Below, one piece after another: positions 32,111-40,708 of a stretch of 50,707 nt of DNA; position 1 is the stretch's first letter, and each line of letters begins with the position of its first letter. Location: NCBI GenBank assembly GCA_910588365.1, contig CAJUQS010000078.1:1-50707 (forward strand), read 5' to 3'. The notes below the pieces were generated by a model. The model saw only the letters and a list, made by a program, of their open reading frames with translations, was not told where the DNA came from and did not search any database. The position numbers were made by a program, and so were the translations under genes. The DNA comes from an uncultured Oscillospiraceae bacterium (GTDB lineage Bacteria; Bacillota; Clostridia; Oscillospirales; Oscillospiraceae).

Positions 32111-33277
32111 TCACCCCTGCCGCGCCGCCAGGGCCGTATGGATGGCGTCTGCCGCCCGCTGGACAATCTCGCGGCTGGTGGCCAGGTTGAAGCGCATCCA
32201 GCGCTCCCCGCCGCCGCGGAACTGGCCGCCGTGGTTCAGCGCCAGCCTGCACTCCTGGGCGAAGAAGTCCTTCATCTCCTCCTCCTTCAGGTAGGCGCCG
32301 AAATCCACCCACATCAGGTATGTGCCCTCCAGGGGCGCCACCCGCAGCTGGGGCCAGCGCTCCAGCAGGCTGCCGCGCAGGAGCTGGTAGTTGCTGTAGA
32401 TCACCTCGTTGACCTGGTCCATCCACTCCCCGCCGTGGAGGTAGGCGGCCTCCCCTGCCAGATAGCCGAAGGAGTTGCCCGAGGAGATGTGCAGGCGCTT
32501 GGTGAACTGGTCCCACTTCTCCCGCAGCTCAGCGCTGGGAATCACGGCCACGGCGGTCTGCAGGCCCGCCAGGTTGAAGCTCTTGCTGGGGGCGGTCAGC
32601 GTGACCACCCGCTCCCCCGACAGCGTCCCCAGCGGGATGTGGCGGGATCCCTCGTGGACAAAGTCCTGGTGGATCTCGTCGGAGACGATGAGTACGCCGT
32701 ACGTTTCGCACAGCTCCACCACGCGCTCCAGCTCCTCCCGCCGCCAGACCCGTCCCACCGGGTTGTGGGGGGAGCAGAACAGCAGCATCTTCACCTGCTC
32801 CTCCGCCATCTTCCGCTCCATGGCGGCAAAGTCCATCTCATAGCCGCCGTCCCGCCAGACCAGATCGCACTCGACCAGCTTCCGGCCGTTGTCCTCCACC
32901 GCGTGGAAGAAGGGGAAGTACACCGGAGGCAGGACCAGCACGCCCTCCCCCGGCTCCGTCATCGCGCTCACGCACCAGTTGATGGCCGGCACCACGCCGG
33001 GGGAGTAGCGCAGCCACTCCTGCTCCACCGCGTAGCCGTGGCGCTCCCGCTCCCACTGGGCGAAAGCGGTCTGGAACCGGCCGCTCAGGATGGCGTACCC
33101 GTAGGCCCCGCAGGCCATATAGTCCCGAATCGCCTCCTGTACGCACTCCGGGCAGCGAAAGTCCATATCCGCCACCCACATGCCCAGCATGTCCTTCTGA
33201 CCGTAAGCCTTCTCCAGTACGTCCCACTTCAGGCTGGCCGTACCGCGGCGGTCCACAAATTGTACCTGTTCTTTCAT
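32111..33277 (-). CDS. MalY/PatB-family C-S beta-lyase aminotransferase
   Basis: A 388-residue fold-type I PLP enzyme. The lysine is K232 in LTAPSKSFNLAGLQ; MWVADMDFRCPE and SPHNPVGRVW (about 169-178) are MalY/PatB hallmarks. These cleave cystathionine or cysteine-S-conjugates to pyruvate, ammonia and a thiol. AGGGAC sits upstream of the ATG. It is the last gene after the ABC transporter, 106 nt past it, and ends at a terminator, so it is likely to process the imported substrate, e.g. a cysteine-containing peptide or conjugate. That link is inferred from position. Confidence 0.9.
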   Translation of the reverse strand: MKEQVQFVDRRGTASLKWDVLEKAYGQKDMLGMWVADMDFRCPECVQEAIRDYMACGAYGYAILSGRFQTAFAQWERERHGYAVEQEWLRYSPGVVPAINWCVSAMTEPGEGVLVLPPVYFPFFHAVEDNGRKLVECDLVWRDGGYEMDFAAMERKMAEEQVKMLLFCSPHNPVGRVWRREELERVVELCETYGVLIVSDEIHQDFVHEGSRHIPLGTLSGERVVTLTAPSKSFNLAGLQTAVAVIPSAELREKWDQFTKRLHISSGNSFGYLAGEAAYLHGGEWMDQVNEVIYSNYQLLRGSLLERWPQLRVAPLEGTYLMWVDFGAYLKEEEMKDFFAQECRLALNHGGQFRGGGERWMRFNLATSREIVQRAADAIHTALAARQG

Positions 33278-33325
33278 GTTCGTCCCTCCAAATTGATAGA
33301 TGGCGGCGCCGCGCCCCTTAGAACC

Positions 33326-33362
33326 TGTTTAACTCGCGCCCGCCTTGGCGGCAAAAGCGCCA
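33326..33362 (+). repeat. Diverged copy of the 1-250 intergenic repeat
   Basis: AACCTGTTTAACTCGCGCCC followed by GCCTTGGCGGC is the reverse complement, with small differences, of the segment at about 109-140. Confidence 0.6.
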
Positions 33363-33383
33363 AACGGCTGTGAATACAGCTTC

Positions 33384-34340
33384 TCAGAGCTTGTGGCAGG
33401 CCGCCGTGTGGCCCGGGGAGACCTCCCGCAGCTCCGGCCGGCAGATGAAGCACGACTGCTCCGCGTAGGGGCACCGGCCGGCAAAGCAGCACCCGTCCGG
33501 CCGGTCCGACGGGCCGGGCACCTGGCCGGTGAGGATGATCCGCTCCCGCCGGCGCTCCACCCGGGGGTCCGGGATGGGGATGGCAGAGATCAGGGCCCTG
33601 GTGTAGGGGTGGGCGGGGTGCCCGTAGAGCTCCTCCGCCGGACTGGTCTCCACGATCCTGCCCAGGTACATCACCGCAATCCGGTCGGAGACATGCTTGA
33701 CCATGGACAGATCGTGGGAGATCAGCAGATAGGTCAGCCCCTTCTTCTCCCGCATGTCCATCAGCAAATTGATAATCTGCGCCTGAATGGACACGTCCAG
33801 GGCGGAAATGGGCTCGTCGCACAGCAGAAACCGGGGCTCCACCGCCAGGGCCCGGGCGATGCCGATGCGCTGGCGCATCCCCCCGGAGAACTCGTGGGGG
33901 CAGCGGTGGAGTCCGGACAGGTTCAGCCCCACCAGCTCCATCAGCTCCTCCACCCGCTCCCGCCGCTCCGCGGCGGATCGGGTCAGGCGCTGGATGTCCA
34001 GCCCCTCGGCGATGAGCTCCATCACGTCGTTTCTCCCGTCCAGGGAGGCGTAGGGGTCCTGGAAGATAGTCTGGACCTCCCGGCAGAAGGCGGCGCGGCG
34101 GGCGCCCCGCATGGCGTGGACGTCCTCCCCCCGGTAGCGGACCATCCCGCCGTCCCGCGGGTAGAGGCCCGCCACGGTCCTGCCGCAGGAGGTCTTGCCG
34201 CAGCCGGACTCCCCCACCATGCCCAGTACCTCCCCAGTATAGATGGAAAAGGACACGCCGTCAACAGCCTTCGTCACGCTTCCGCCCCGGCCGCGGTAGT
34301 ATTTTTTCAGATCCTTCACCTCAAACAGCGGCTGGGTCAT
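33384..34340 (-). CDS. ABC transporter ATPase, OppF/DppF type
   Basis: A 318-residue ATP-binding subunit of a peptide/nickel-type importer. Walker A GESGCGKT is at 43-50, the signature FSGGMRQRIGIARAL follows, then LLCDEPISALD. The C-terminus carries the oligopeptide-ABC extension with CCFAGRCPYAEQSC. It starts four bases into the stop of the OppD-like gene (ATGA overlap). It pairs with the OppD-like ATPase to power the two permeases; peptides are the usual cargo, but nickel or glutathione are possible. Confidence 0.93.
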   Translation of the reverse strand: MTQPLFEVKDLKKYYRGRGGSVTKAVDGVSFSIYTGEVLGMVGESGCGKTSCGRTVAGLYPRDGGMVRYRGEDVHAMRGARRAAFCREVQTIFQDPYASLDGRNDVMELIAEGLDIQRLTRSAAERRERVEELMELVGLNLSGLHRCPHEFSGGMRQRIGIARALAVEPRFLLCDEPISALDVSIQAQIINLLMDMREKKGLTYLLISHDLSMVKHVSDRIAVMYLGRIVETSPAEELYGHPAHPYTRALISAIPIPDPRVERRRERIILTGQVPGPSDRPDGCCFAGRCPYAEQSCFICRPELREVSPGHTAACHKL

Positions 34341-35323
34341 TGCGCGCCTCCTTCCTGCTGTCCATAGGGGCAGCGGACAAAGTGGGTGTCGGAGAGCCGG
34401 CGCATGGGCGGCAGCTCCTCCCTGCACCCGGCGGCGCACCGGGCGCACCTGGGCGCGAAGGGGCACCCGGGAGAGGGATTGATCAGCTCCGGCGGCGCGC
34501 CCTCAATGGTGTACAACCGCTCCCCGCTGTCCGCGTCCAGCCGCGGGGAGGCGGCCTTCAGCCCGGCGGTGTAGGGGTGCTGTCCCTCGTAGAAAATCTC
34601 GTCCGTAGTCCCCATCTCAACGATGACGCCGGCATACATGACCACGATCCGCTGTGCCATACCGGCCACCACGCCCAGATCGTGGGTGATGAGCAGGATG
34701 GAGTTGCCCTCCCGCTCCCTCAGCTCCTGCAGCAGCTCCAGAATCTGGGCCTGGATGGTCACGTCCAGAGCCGTGGTGGGTTCGTCGGCGATCAGCAGCG
34801 CCGGGCCGCAGGCCAGGGCCTGGGCAATCACAACCCGCTGGCGCATACCGCCGGAGAACTCGTGGGGGTAGCGGTCCAGGGCCTGCCGGGGCTGGGGGAT
34901 GCCCACCCGCTCCAGAAGGCTCACGGCCTGCTCCCGGGCCTCCCGGCGGCTCATCCTCCGGTGGAGCAGGCAGCACTCCCAGATCTGCCGGCCAATGCGC
35001 ATGGTGGGGTTGAGGGCGGTCATGGCGTCCTGAAAGATGATGGCCGCGCGGCTGCCCCGATAGGCCCGCCACTGCCGCTCGCTGTAGCCCAGGATGTCCT
35101 CCCCGGCGCACAGGATGCTGCCGCCGGGCCGCACCCGGCCCCCCGCGGCCTCGGTCAGCCCCATCAGGGCGCGGGCGGTCACGGACTTGCCGCAGCCGGA
35201 CTCCCCCACCAGCGCCACGCACTCCCGCTCCCCGATTTCAAAGGTCACGCCGCGCACCGCCTCCACGGTTCCCAGGCGGGTCGGAAAGTCGATGCGCAGA
35301 TCGCGTATTTCGTATAAGCTCAT
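34337..35323 (-). CDS. ABC transporter ATPase, OppD/DppD type
   Basis: A 328-residue ATPase with Walker A GESGCGKS at 40-47, the signature FSGGMRQRVVIAQAL, LLIADEPTTALD, and the family C-terminal cysteine cluster CPFAPRCARCAAGC, which in some dipeptide transporters is reported to hold an iron-sulfur cluster. It is separated from the upstream permease by one base and overlaps the downstream ATPase gene by four, so stoichiometric expression is expected. The family does not define the cargo. Confidence 0.93.
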   Translation of the reverse strand: MSLYEIRDLRIDFPTRLGTVEAVRGVTFEIGERECVALVGESGCGKSVTARALMGLTEAAGGRVRPGGSILCAGEDILGYSERQWRAYRGSRAAIIFQDAMTALNPTMRIGRQIWECCLLHRRMSRREAREQAVSLLERVGIPQPRQALDRYPHEFSGGMRQRVVIAQALACGPALLIADEPTTALDVTIQAQILELLQELREREGNSILLITHDLGVVAGMAQRIVVMYAGVIVEMGTTDEIFYEGQHPYTAGLKAASPRLDADSGERLYTIEGAPPELINPSPGCPFAPRCARCAAGCREELPPMRRLSDTHFVRCPYGQQEGGAQ

Positions 35324-35324
35324 A

Positions 35325-36146
35325 TTACCTCCTGGATCTCGGATCGAGAAGCGTCCGCAGGGAATTTCCCAGCACGTTAAAGCACAGCACCGTCAGCAGG
35401 ATGCAGCAGCCGGGGTAAAAGGCCAGGATGGGCTTGGTCAGGATGAAGGTCTGCGCGTTTTCCAGCATACCGCCCCAGGAGGCGTTGGGCACCTTGATGC
35501 CGAAGCCCAGATAGCTCAGGGAGGACTCGGTGAGGATGGCGCCGGCGATGCTGTTGGTGGAGGCCACCAGCACGGAGGAGGACACATTCTTCACCATATG
35601 CCGGAAGACGATCCACCCCTTCCCGGCCCCCAGTCCCCGGGAGGCCAGGATGAAGTCCCGCTCCCGCAGGCTGAGCACCTCCGCCCGCACGATCCGCGCC
35701 ACGCCCATCCAGGAGAACAGGCTGATGGTCATCACCATGGTCGCCATGCCCGCGTCCAGATAGATATTCAGCGTGATGATAATGAGGAAGCTGGGCACCG
35801 CCATCAGCACGTCCACCGCGCGCATCATCAGCCCGTCCGCCACCCGGCCCGAGGAGCCGCTGACAATGCCGTAGAGGGTGCCGAAGGAGATGGAGACCAG
35901 CATGGACAGCAGGCCCACCGACAGGGACACCCGTCCGCCGTACAGAACCCGGGTGAAGCAGTCCCGCCCGAAGTTGTCCGTGCCGAACCAGTGGGCGGCG
36001 GAGGGGTCCTCCAGCTTGCTGAGCAGATCCACCTCGTTGGGGTCGTAGGGGGACAGGGGCGCCAGCAGCACGGCGGCGGCAATCACCAGCAGAACAATGG
36101 CGCTGGCCAGGGCCGCGCCGCTCCGTTTCAATGACAGACCTCTCAT
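35325..36146 (-). CDS. ABC transporter permease, DppC type
   Basis: A 273-residue permease with an N-terminal helix (about 11-30), the periplasmic start SPYDPNEVDLLSKLEDPSAA, and the EAA loop ASRGLGAGKGWIVFRHM (about 178-195) that couples to the ATPases. The typical family segment HWFGTDNFGRDCFTRVLYGG is present. The ATG overlaps the stop of the DppB gene by one base (TGATG). It forms a heterodimer channel with the DppB-like protein. Length is normal. Confidence 0.92.
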   Translation of the reverse strand: MRGLSLKRSGAALASAIVLLVIAAAVLLAPLSPYDPNEVDLLSKLEDPSAAHWFGTDNFGRDCFTRVLYGGRVSLSVGLLSMLVSISFGTLYGIVSGSSGRVADGLMMRAVDVLMAVPSFLIIITLNIYLDAGMATMVMTISLFSWMGVARIVRAEVLSLRERDFILASRGLGAGKGWIVFRHMVKNVSSSVLVASTNSIAGAILTESSLSYLGFGIKVPNASWGGMLENAQTFILTKPILAFYPGCCILLTVLCFNVLGNSLRTLLDPRSRR

Positions 36147-37105
36147 CACGCTCCGCCTCCAAAGCTCTTGATGCGCGGGTCGGCAAACGTATAGAGCACG
36201 TCCGCGATCAGATTGCCCAGCACCAGGACGATGCACGAGAGCATGGTGGTGCCCATGATCATGTTGTAGTCCCGGGAGTAGATGGCGCTCATGCCGGTGG
36301 TGCCCAGCCCCGGCCAGCCGAAGAGGTACTCCACAATGTACGCGCCGGACACCAGGCTGCCCATGTTCATGCCCACCAGGGTGATGATGGGCAGCAGGCA
36401 GTTTTTCAGCACATGGTGAAAGAGGATGTACCCATTCCCAGCCCCCTTGGCGATGGCGCTGAGCACATAGTCCTCGGACAGCTGCTTGATGGTTTCGCTG
36501 CGCACATAGCGCACGTAGACGGATACCTTGCTGATGCTCAGCACCAGAACGGGCATCACGGCATGGGCCGCCAGATCCGCGAAGGTGTCCACCCCCGTGG
36601 TGCGCATACCGGAGGAGGGCAGCCAGTGCAGCCGCAGTGCCAGCAGGACGATGAGCATGATGCCGAACCAGAAGGAGGGGATGGAGATGCCCACGTAGCT
36701 GAAAAAGCTGACGATCCGGTCGAAGACGCCCCCCTGCCTGTACCCCGCCAGCATCCCCAGGGGGATAGAAACCGCCAGGGAGAAGAGGATGGACGCGCCC
36801 ATCAGCCCCACGGTGGCGGGCAGCTTCTGCATGATAAGGGTGAAGACCCTGGTCTTGCTGCTGGTGGACATGCCGAAGTCCCCGTGCAGCACCCGCCACA
36901 GCCAACGGCCGTACTGGACGGGGATGGGATCGTTGTACCCCAGCTCCGTTTTCAGCTGCTCGTACTCCTCCTCCGTCATATCCGGCGTCCGGTAGGAGGC
37001 CGCCGGGTCGCCGGGAGCCAGAAAGACCAGGGCGAAGGAGAACAGCGAGACAATGAACAGGATGGGGATGAAGAACAGGACGCGGGAAATGATATATTTT
37101 TTCAT
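36146..37105 (-). CDS. ABC transporter permease, DppB type
   Basis: A 319-residue permease with six predicted membrane segments. The N-terminal helix YIISRVLFFIPILFIVSL and the coupling loop AIAKGAGNGYILFHHVL (about 215-235) are clear. The long periplasmic loop after helix 1 (SYRTPDMTEEEYEQL) is usual for the family. It follows the binding-protein gene after an intercistronic hairpin, so it is probably made at lower level than the binding protein. Confidence 0.92.
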   Translation of the reverse strand: MKKYIISRVLFFIPILFIVSLFSFALVFLAPGDPAASYRTPDMTEEEYEQLKTELGYNDPIPVQYGRWLWRVLHGDFGMSTSSKTRVFTLIMQKLPATVGLMGASILFSLAVSIPLGMLAGYRQGGVFDRIVSFFSYVGISIPSFWFGIMLIVLLALRLHWLPSSGMRTTGVDTFADLAAHAVMPVLVLSISKVSVYVRYVRSETIKQLSEDYVLSAIAKGAGNGYILFHHVLKNCLLPIITLVGMNMGSLVSGAYIVEYLFGWPGLGTTGMSAIYSRDYNMIMGTTMLSCIVLVLGNLIADVLYTFADPRIKSFGGGA

Positions 37106-37126
37106 ACTACCTCATGCTTCCGGACG

Positions 37127-37160
37127 GCAATAACGCGGGGCGTGATCCCCGCGTTATTGC
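37127..37160 (-). terminator. Intercistronic hairpin between binding protein and permease genes
   Basis: A perfect 14-bp stem GCAATAACGCGGGG/CCCCGCGTTATTGC with no U-tract lies 48 nt after the binding-protein stop. Such hairpins usually protect the 3' end of the binding-protein message and reduce downstream expression. Confidence 0.6.
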
Positions 37161-37207
37161 ACGTTCCACAGGTTGACGGCCGGAACAGGCCCCGCCGCAG
37201 AGACAGG

Positions 37208-38872
37208 CTACTGCTCCACGAAATAAATCTTGGTCAGATCGGTCATCCGATCCGTGTCCTCCAGGCCGCGGATGTTGGGCTGGGAGGCGAAGACGCAGTT
37301 GGTGTCGGCGATGGGGACGCAGGACCAGCAGTCCATCAGCGCCGCGTCCACCTGATCGATCAGCTCCTGTCGCTTGGCGGGATCCATCTCCCTGTCCAGC
37401 TCGTCCCAGAGGTTGTTGACCTCCTCGGTGGTATACATGTTGGCGCCGGACTTGGTGTTGTTGAAGAGGCCCGCGTAGTTGCCGGGGTCGCCCCGCATCC
37501 CGTTGCCCATGAAGGCCAGGTCGTAGCTGTCCGTGGCGTAGAAGTAGGCGCTGAAGTAGCCGGAGGTGTCCATGGAGTCCACCTCCGCCTTGATGCCCAC
37601 AGCCTGGAGCTGGCTCTGGACCATGACGGCCATCTCCTGCATTCCCACGCGGGAGCTGTTGAAGATGATGTGCAGGGTCTTGTCCGCCAGCCCGGTGGAC
37701 TCCACCAGGGACTTGGCCTTCTCCACGTCCTGCTCATAGTTTTTGGTGTTGGGGTTGTGGAACATGCTCTCGGTGGACTGGATGCTGTTGGCCTTGCGGC
37801 TCAGCTCCTCGGAGCCGTAGGTCCCCTGGAGGATCTCGTCCAGGTTCAGCGCGTAGATCACCGCCTGGCGGGCCTCCATGGTGGACATGGCCTCGCTGTT
37901 GGGGTTGATCTGCATGAAGGTGATGCGCCCGTCGGCGTAGGAGTTGAGGTTGTAGGCGCTGTCCCCCCGGAAGGCGGCCAGCGTCTCCGCGTTGCTGATG
38001 GTGTACACGGACAGTTCCCCGCTGCGGAAAGCCACCTCCTGGGTCCCCGTGTTGGCGATGCACCGGATCTCCAGTGTGTCAATATGGGCCTTTTCGCCGT
38101 AGTAGTTCTCGTTCCGCTTCAGGACCATCTTCTCGCCCACGACAAACTCCTCCAGCTGGAACGCGCCGGTACCCACGCCCAGATTGTTCTCCTCGCACGT
38201 CAGCACGTCGGCTGCGGGCACACCCTGGAAGATGTGCTCCGGCAGAATCCGGGTGTAGCCCAGCTTCTCGCCGAACAGGTTGGAGGGCCGGCTGATGGTG
38301 TACTGGACGGTGAACTCGTCCACCTTCTCATAGAGGCAGAACTCGCCGTCCACCTTGAAGCGGGCGGCCGCCATCCGGGAGCCGCACTCCGGGTCCGCGA
38401 ACCAGTCCATGGTGAACATCAGATCATCGGCGGTGATCTGCTCGCCGTCGTGCCAGAGGGCGTCCTGGCGCAGATGGACCGTATAGACGGTGCCGTCCTC
38501 GGACACATCGCAGGACTCCGCCAGATAGTATGCCTGGGATCCGTCGTTGTTGGTCTTCCACATGGGGTCGTACAGGCTCTGGAACACCTGCTCCCCCTGG
38601 TCGGTGGAGTTGTTGTTGTACCAGGCCAGGGAGTTGATGGACTCCTCAATGGCCATGGTGAAGATGCCGCCCTCCACAGCCGTCTCCCCGCCGGCGGGGG
38701 TCTGGGACTGGTTCTCCCCGTCAGAGGCGCCGCTGTTTGCGGGGGCATTGGCTGCGGGGGCGTCGGGCGCACCGGACTGGCTGTCGTTCTGCTGGCCGCC
38801 GTTTCCGCCGCAGGCGGTGAGCGCCAGCAGGCAGGCCAGCACAAGTCCGGCCAGGATGCTGCGTTTTTTCAT
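37208..38872 (-). CDS. Peptide/nickel-type ABC substrate-binding lipoprotein (SBP_bac_5)
   Basis: A 554-residue extracytoplasmic binding protein. A lipoprotein signal (MKKRSILAGLVLACLLALTA) ends at the lipobox LTAC with Cys21; a Ser/Pro/Ala-rich linker (to about 60) follows, then a family 5 solute-binding fold (SLAWYNNNSTDQGEQVFQSL..., TADDLMFTMDWF). It captures substrate outside and delivers it to DppBC. The gene begins 24 nt after the yjiM-like gene, so both share a transcript. Pocket residues do not allow ligand prediction by eye. Confidence 0.93.
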   Translation of the reverse strand: MKKRSILAGLVLACLLALTACGGNGGQQNDSQSGAPDAPAANAPANSGASDGENQSQTPAGGETAVEGGIFTMAIEESINSLAWYNNNSTDQGEQVFQSLYDPMWKTNNDGSQAYYLAESCDVSEDGTVYTVHLRQDALWHDGEQITADDLMFTMDWFADPECGSRMAAARFKVDGEFCLYEKVDEFTVQYTISRPSNLFGEKLGYTRILPEHIFQGVPAADVLTCEENNLGVGTGAFQLEEFVVGEKMVLKRNENYYGEKAHIDTLEIRCIANTGTQEVAFRSGELSVYTISNAETLAAFRGDSAYNLNSYADGRITFMQINPNSEAMSTMEARQAVIYALNLDEILQGTYGSEELSRKANSIQSTESMFHNPNTKNYEQDVEKAKSLVESTGLADKTLHIIFNSSRVGMQEMAVMVQSQLQAVGIKAEVDSMDTSGYFSAYFYATDSYDLAFMGNGMRGDPGNYAGLFNNTKSGANMYTTEEVNNLWDELDREMDPAKRQELIDQVDAALMDCWSCVPIADTNCVFASQPNIRGLEDTDRMTDLTKIYFVEQ

Positions 38873-38896
38873 ATGTTCTTCCTCTTTTTCCTTTTC

Positions 38897-40048
38897 TTAT
38901 ATCATTTCAATAAGCGCGGAGACGCGGGTATTGATCTGACCGATGTCGGTGGTGGAGTAGTCCGTCTCCACCTTCAGGTAGGGCAGGCCGTAGTTGTCCT
39001 GGACAAAGCGCTTGATCCTGGTGCTCTCCACGGCATAGGTGTGGCACGCCTGGAGCACAATCTCCACCACCGCGTCGGGCTTGTACTCCTCGATCAGGCG
39101 GCCCATCAGATCGAAGCGGTTGGGATTGGGTGTCATGCAGGAGCACCCGATGTTCAGATACCGGCGGGCCAGGGCGTCGTACACGTCCGGGTTGTCCTCG
39201 TCCACCATCTCGTCACAGGACTTGGACCCGCCGCAGTTCTCATATGCCACAACCACGCCGCCGTTCTCCTCAATGGCGCGGACGACCTTCATGGCGCCGC
39301 CGGAGGAGGGGGAGCCGGTCACCAGGATGCGGGGCATCCGCTCCAGGTGCTTGCCCTCATCGTACTCCCGGCGGATTTTGGCCACCAGGGCGTCAATCTC
39401 CGCCACCAGCCGGCTCTTGTCAAACCGGAAGGTGGAGCCGAAGAGCACGCCGTAGAGCTGCTCGCCCTTCATCGGCACGGGGTCCAGGCGCATCAGCTCG
39501 TAGAGGGACTTCAGCGCCCGGCGCTCCTCGTTGCGGGTATGGATGGCCTGGCGGATCTTCTCCTCCGTGATCTCCACGCCGAACCGCTCCTCCAGAACCT
39601 CCCGGAATCGGATGATCTCCTCCCGGTACATGCGGCAGCCGCTCTCGCTCTGGCGGTTGGGCAGCTCCATGATGTGCACGGGCTTGAACTCCCCCAGAAA
39701 CTCGTACATCTTCTTTTTCCCGTCGCAGGTGGTCTCCCCCACGATCAGATCGGAGAAGTAGAAGAACGGGCACTTATCCGTCAGGGCAAACCCGTAGCTG
39801 GACTTGATGAGCGGGCACAGGTTGCTGGGCAGGTCCTGCTCCGCGTCCCGGACCGTCTCGTCCGACGTGGAGCACAGCCCCACCACGCAGGCCTCCATCG
39901 CCATGGCGATCTCCTGTGGGAAATATGTACAGAACACGCCGATAACGGGCATTCCCTTCTCCTTCAGCTCCTTGACCCGGAGGAAGGAATTCTTGCGCTG
40001 CTCGGCGAATTCCTCGAAAACGCTGGGCAGATCTTTGATCAGCTCCAT
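38897..40048 (-). CDS. yjiM: YjiM-like double-cubane-cluster protein (2-hydroxyacyl-CoA dehydratase-like reductase family)
   Basis: A 383-residue cytosolic protein, the same length as E. coli YjiM and very close to it by my recall (CSTSDETVRDAEQDLPSNLC, YFSDLIVGETTCDGKKKMYE, GCSCMTPN, VLQACHTYAVES, ETDYSTTDIGQ). The family (COG1775) holds a double-cubane [8Fe-9S] cluster bound by conserved cysteines, here C75/C96/C131-like positions and GCSC and QAC motifs near the C-terminus, and performs ATP-driven low-potential reductions of unknown substrates. The partner ATPase activator (YjiL/HgdC type) is not in the window. The start at 40048 has GGGAG upstream and a promoter at 40147. It heads the ABC-MalY operon. 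Confidence 0.9.
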   Translation of the reverse strand: MELIKDLPSVFEEFAEQRKNSFLRVKELKEKGMPVIGVFCTYFPQEIAMAMEACVVGLCSTSDETVRDAEQDLPSNLCPLIKSSYGFALTDKCPFFYFSDLIVGETTCDGKKKMYEFLGEFKPVHIMELPNRQSESGCRMYREEIIRFREVLEERFGVEITEEKIRQAIHTRNEERRALKSLYELMRLDPVPMKGEQLYGVLFGSTFRFDKSRLVAEIDALVAKIRREYDEGKHLERMPRILVTGSPSSGGAMKVVRAIEENGGVVVAYENCGGSKSCDEMVDEDNPDVYDALARRYLNIGCSCMTPNPNRFDLMGRLIEEYKPDAVVEIVLQACHTYAVESTRIKRFVQDNYGLPYLKVETDYSTTDIGQINTRVSALIEMI

Positions 40049-40146
40049 GATAGTACTCCCATCCTTTGATTTTGGTGGATCCGCCTCCTGCACATTTTGC
40101 AACAAAAACAGGCATTCCAGCACAATAAAGCAAAAAAACCACCCAT

Positions 40147-40175
40147 AAAATACTATAAAATGTTAGAAAAATCAA
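40147..40175 (-). promoter_or_regulatory. Promoter for the yjiM-ABC-malY operon
   Basis: Minus strand TTGATT (40170-40175), 17 nt, TATTTT (40147-40152), in a strongly AT-rich stretch. The leader is about 100 nt. Confidence 0.55.
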
Positions 40176-40214
40176 ATTGATTTTCTCAATTTTCCCCCGG
40201 CGCATCATTTGAAA

Positions 40215-40480
40215 TCCCTATTTGCTGTACCGGAGTGTCCATCAGGGTAATTGCGTGAGTAAAGGAATTATGAACAGCAAGCGGATGCAAGGATGTTGAG
40301 ATTCTCCGCGGAATTGTCAGCTCTGGCTCTGCTTTCATCTTCACGGAATTATGAAGCTGGTTTTCAATGAACCAATGGCTGCGTTTCGCTTTCAGAAGCT
40401 GGCTTGCTGTCATGCCGCTGTGGCTGTAGATGAAATCGTGTGTCTGCTTTGAAGTTTTGCCATTTGGGGGAGTGTCCAAA
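40215..40480 (-). pseudogene. Decayed C-terminal fragment of an ISAs1-family transposase
   Basis: Read on the minus strand, GKTSKQTHDFIYS then AKRSHWFIENQLH is the ISAs1 C-terminal motif (SHWxIENxLHW). Straight after NQLH the frame shifts by one and continues FREDESRARADNSAENLNIL, the expected following block (FREDACRxRKxNSAENLxxL), with the WVLDV stretch deleted. The frame then stops. The N-terminal two-thirds, including the catalytic Asp residues, are absent, so the gene cannot work. The MITE-like inverted repeat at 40477 abuts its 5' side. Confidence 0.75.
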
Positions 40481-40610
40481 CAACGAGTAAAAAAATCAAA
40501 GAGAGGAAAGGCACTGTGGATCCAGGATGGCGGGAACGATAGCGGTCTTTCTGCAATCCTGGGGCCTCAGTGCCTTTTTCACTTTTTGACTTCTTTTAAC
40601 TCTTTGTTTG
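40477..40610. repeat. 134-bp inverted-repeat element
   Basis: Outer arms CAAACAACGAGT-AAAA (40477) and its inverse TTTTAACTCTTTGTTTG (ending 40610) continue imperfectly for about 40 nt, through AAAGGCACTG/CAGTGCCTTT. An inner GGATCCAGGAT/ATCCTGGGGC stem completes a cruciform-like structure. It encodes no protein. It could be a separate MITE or the cut-off end of the ISAs1 insertion. Confidence 0.6.
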
Positions 40611-40634
40611 TCCCTCCCCTATGAAAAGACCCCC

Positions 40635-40663
40635 TTGTTTTTTCTCTCCCCATATAGTAGAAT
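40635..40663 (+). promoter_or_regulatory. Promoter for the aspartate-type aminotransferase
   Basis: TTGTTT (40635-40640), 17 nt, TAGAAT (40658-40663), about 40 nt upstream of the start codon. Confidence 0.65.
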
Positions 40664-40708
40664 ATCCTTATCACGCCCTGCCTGGCGGGGTAAAAGGAGA
40701 AGATAAAG

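Noticed and set aside
36131..40069. A 1312-residue open frame on the plus strand opposite the transporter operon
   Set aside because: It is the antisense of dppA/B/C and yjiM-like genes, with His/Val/Leu/Gly-rich composition and no motif; long antisense frames are common in such GC-rich DNA.
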